64,000 nt of DNA from Phocoena phocoena (Eukaryota; Chordata; Mammalia; Artiodactyla; Phocoenidae): NCBI RefSeq assembly GCF_963924675.1, contig NC_089221.1, positions 6,073,851 through 6,137,850 on the forward strand, in the 5' to 3' direction. This document shows, piece by piece, positions 61,030 to 64,000 of the stretch (positions within the stretch are counted from its first letter, which is position 1; each line of letters begins with the position of its first letter). A program made the position numbers and the translations under genes. Under the pieces are notes generated by a model. It did not search any database and had not been told where the DNA came from. It saw nothing but the letters and a program-made list of their open reading frames with translations.

Positions 61030-61165
61030 TTTGAAGTGAGTATTACCACACCACCCATTTTACTGTTGAGGGGAGTATGGCCCAAAGAGGTGTGTAACGT
61101 TCCCAAGGACACAAAGCTCTTTGTTGGTGGCATCTGTATATAGACCCAGAGCTGTAACTGAGTGC
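61030..61165 (-). repeat. MIR-like SINE fragment
   Basis: 'cacccattttactgttgagg' and 'gtgtaacgttcccaaggac' resemble a reverse-strand MIR. Confidence 0.5.
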
Positions 61166-61829
61166 AGTTCCAGGGCTCAGGCATCGCAACTTGGAGCCAT
61201 CCTGTTGCACCCCATCCATCACGTGGGTGACCTTCTGCTGGGAGCACGAACGGATAGGCACAAAAAGGAGACGTGGCCTGTGAAAGGTATGAGCTGAGTG
61301 TGTACGTAGCTCTGTCTTAGCACAGTAGAGGAAATTCTTTACCTGACCCCCACCACCACCAAAAAAATCCAAAGGAGGAAGGAATTGTATTAGGTTGAGG
61401 GACTAAGAATGTTTCATGGAGACAGTGCTTCAAAGGCAGGACAGGTTTACAAGGAAGAAGGGCCCATCGTGGAGGAAGGAACAGCAGCAGTGGCAAAGCT
61501 ATGCATACAGGCAAGCTTAGCGAACACAGGGGAGGAGTGAACACGGGGTGGGGGGTCCTAAATTCTCCATTTCGGCTGCTATATTTTGGTGTGTCTTAGG
61601 TAACACCAAAATAAATTTGCGTTTCATGTAGTAGACACAGGAAAGCCGCTGGAGATTTGGGGTAGAGAAATGACATGCTTAGTCATTTAGGAAGCTTATT
61701 CTATAAACTGTCCCCTGATTCTGTTTCATTTTCCTACCTGCTACTGATTACTTCCTGGAAACACCCTATGTATTTTGTTGTCCTGTTCTGTCTTCCCTTC
61801 CATAATGTAAGCTGTTTACGGGCTGAGGC
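61166..61829. other. Intron 2, nothing recognised
   Basis: No feature recognised. A short CCACCACCACC stretch lies near 61350. Confidence 0.4.
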
Positions 61830-62195
61830 TGGGTTACAGCAGGCATGCAGCTTCCTTTGCTCTTCAGAACTTTCTCTCTGGGAACCGCGAGCTGCTATAT
61901 CACTTGTCTGGCTACCCCGAGACCACACTGCTGAAGAGCCACGTGTAGGCACTCTGGTCCAGGGTTCCAGCTGAGCCCCTCCTTCCTGCCATCCCTGTAA
62001 GGTGTAAAATGTGTGCAAAGCTGTCTTGGACCCTGTCTTGCCTGACCTCCAGCAATGCCACATGGAGCAGAAGAACCTCCCAGCTGGTCCCTGCCCAAAT
62101 TCCTCACCCACAAAACTGAGCTAAAATAAGCCACTGCTGTTTGGAATTCAGGGCTGGTTTGTTAAGCAGTGGTAGTAACTGGAACGGATCAGATT
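61830..62195 (+). mobile_element. MLT1 LTR (ERVL-MaLR)
   Basis: 'agaactttctctctgggaac', 'gctgtcttggaccctgtct', 'ccacatggagcagaagaac', 'gccactgctgtttggaat' and 'gtagtaactggaacggat' are landmarks of an MLT1 solitary LTR in plus orientation. No retroviral coding region accompanies it. The 5' limit is uncertain. Confidence 0.82.
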
Positions 62196-63539
62196 GGGTC
62201 AGCTCACTTCAGAGGGGTGTGGGGGAGGGAGGTGGAGTGAGGAGCTCTCTGTCACACCTAATATGCTGTAATTGAAGTCACTGGTTTTACATTTCCCCCC
62301 CGTGACTGAGTCCCAGTGACCATATCAAATGACGAGAGTGCTTGGTGTGAGGTGTTGGGTGCAAGAAGTGGATGGAATATTGAGTTGACAGCACCAATTA
62401 GATCTAGCATCCTGGATCTCCCTTTGGGCATCCAAGAAATAACCCCAAATTGAATCTCTACTTTTTCTTCCAAAAGGCACCTTCCTTTAGACTTTTCATC
62501 TCATATAATGTTGCTCAGGTGAGGCACCTTGGAGTCCTATGTGGCACGTCTTTGCTCTCATACCCCACATGGATGCTTCTCCAAGTCCAGTGAACTCCAC
62601 CTGAAAGCATATTCAGAATCCAACTACTTTCTTGTCCAAAAACAGTCACCTTCTTCCAGCCATCAGCTTCACTTTCTCTAGCCCTAGAGGTCCTCCCTGA
62701 GGTCATTCTCTAAGTGTCTATGCTTCCTTGTCTAACGGTCAGTGCACAGGCAGCCCAAGGTAGAGGCACTGCAGATACCACCAAAACTATATTGAGGACA
62801 AAGTCTATGAGACACCTGTGGTTTTTCGTATGGAAGCTACACTGATCCTTTTTTTATTAACATATTTTTCTTTTTATTGCGGTGCATCTTACATGGGCAA
62901 AGTGCATGAATGTTAGGATAACAGCTTAATGAAATTTTACAGTTGTGTATATGTAGATAGATGTAGAATACACCAATTCTAAATTATTTTAGGAAAAGTC
63001 CTCTTCCTCTTAGCTTGAAACATGTATGATAAGACTGGCTGACTTCTGGCCTCAATTGAGGAGTTTCCTTAAGGAGAGGATGTTATGTCTGCATGGTTTT
63101 TATCTCATGTTTATTGAAAGGACTGCCTGATTTTAAGTAAGAAAGTCCTGGATACCTAGACTTTCTTACTGTACCTCATTGGAGAAAATCCTAGCAAATA
63201 AAAATCTATTTTCTAGGCTTGCAAATCACCCCAAATATATGAGTCCCTGCCTTTTAAAAAATAGCCTTTCCTCCCCTGAGAACTGAGAACCCCTATTATG
63301 TACAATGAATAAAAGTAAAACATTTTCAGATGAAATTCTTTATTATTAATAAATTATTAGAAATATTCAACAACTGAATATCTGTGACTACTTTGAATGT
63401 TCACTTGGGCCTGATTATATTTTTTCTGAGTAAAGTCATTAACATATGCTTCCAAGTTTTCCTTCAGATGTAACCTCAGGCAGTGGCCAATGTGAGGTCA
63501 TTTTAATATTTCTTAATATAGTCCTAGACTTGTTTGTAC
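62196..63539. other. Intron 2, mostly unassigned
   Basis: At about 62845-62995, 'ttgcggtgcatcttacatgg' and 'agaatacaccaattctaaa' resemble a reverse-strand old LINE fragment. The rest is unassigned. Confidence 0.35.
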
Positions 63540-63796
63540 TTAGCAACTAATATCTATGGAGCATTTTCCACATGCCCCACTGCCTCCTGAATCCCTTATG
63601 AACATTAAATATTCACTCGATTCCACAGACCTAAAAGAAAGGCTAGGTCATCATCCTCTTTTTACAGGTGGAACTGAGGCACAGAGCATTAAATTACTTG
63701 CCAAGGTCACACGGCCAGCACGTGGCAGAGCCTGCATTTCAACCCTGTCCGGCAGGTGCCAGAGCCTATGCCCCTAACCACTGTAATCTACTACCT
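63540..63796 (-). repeat. MIR SINE
   Basis: 'tttttacaggtggaactgag', 'ttacttgccaaggtcacac' and 'cctgcatttcaaccctgtc' are reverse-strand MIR landmarks, with a recognisable tail near 63540. Confidence 0.88.
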
Positions 63797-64000
63797 CTGG
63801 ATGCCCAGGGAAAACACCAAAGTTGGGGAAAGTCACCAACTGGCTGCTAGAGCACATCAATTAAGGAGGCTGATGGAGTTTCTCTTAATCGTGTTTCCTT
63901 GGGAAAGATGTACAGAATAGAGTTGACATCATTGGAGTTGAATCAGGGCCACCATGTTTGAGGAATGGAAAGTAATAATAACAGGCCCAGCCGAGCATCT

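Noticed and set aside
27398..64000. ADCY2 exon 3
   Set aside because: I looked for the expected continuation after SPWDQ (a helix-rich segment) in the translated frames and did not see it. Intron 2 of this gene is known to be long in mammals, so it probably lies beyond the window.

Overview
This is vertebrate, specifically mammalian, nuclear DNA. It has split exons with consensus GT/AG splice sites, a large CpG island and dense L1, L2, MIR, Tigger, hAT and MLT1 repeats. Three well-preserved tRNA-derived SINEs on the minus strand (16278, 34289, 52508) and one longer relative on the plus strand (38568) look like the CHR SINEs of whales, hippos and ruminants. The minus-strand copies, which run directly into a poly-A tail, are most like cetacean CHR-2 copies. 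The L1 3' ends (1-133, 2605, 19591, 36578) are of the cetartiodactyl type. A whale or dolphin is the best guess; the species cannot be read from the window.

The only protein-coding gene I can support is the 5' end of ADCY2 (adenylate cyclase type 2) on the plus strand. A CpG island (about 5700-8560) covers the promoter and exon 1. Exon 1 coding sequence is 7950-8180 (residues 1-77). Intron 1 is about 19.0 kb. Exon 2 is 27200-27397 (residues 78-143). From 27398 the window is intron 2, which runs past the right edge. Together the exons encode the cytosolic N-terminus and the first three membrane helices of the first six-helix membrane domain. No catalytic domain lies in the window, and I found no exon 3.

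Layout: 1-5.7 kb is intergenic with a few L1/L2 pieces. 5.7-8.6 kb is the CpG island, promoter and exon 1. 8.6-27.2 kb is intron 1, with a 2-kb minus-strand L1 interrupted by a SINE (15.9-18.0 kb), a run of related ancient repeats (18.0-19.3 kb), and a perfect 40-bp tandem duplication (25.57 kb). 27.4-64 kb is intron 2. It holds a nested L1/L1/SINE block (36.3-40.1 kb), a Tigger fossil (45.1-45.7 kb), several 5'-truncated L1s with readable target-site duplications, and an MLT1 LTR near 62 kb.

I did not find an undescribed biological system. The open reading frames other than the two exons are chance frames in GC-rich or repeat DNA. The most useful observations are the alanine/glycine tract in the ADCY2 N-terminus, its start-codon context and ATG-free leader, the 40-bp duplication, and datable repeat insertions. 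All repeat family names rest on recognition by eye, not on a database search.
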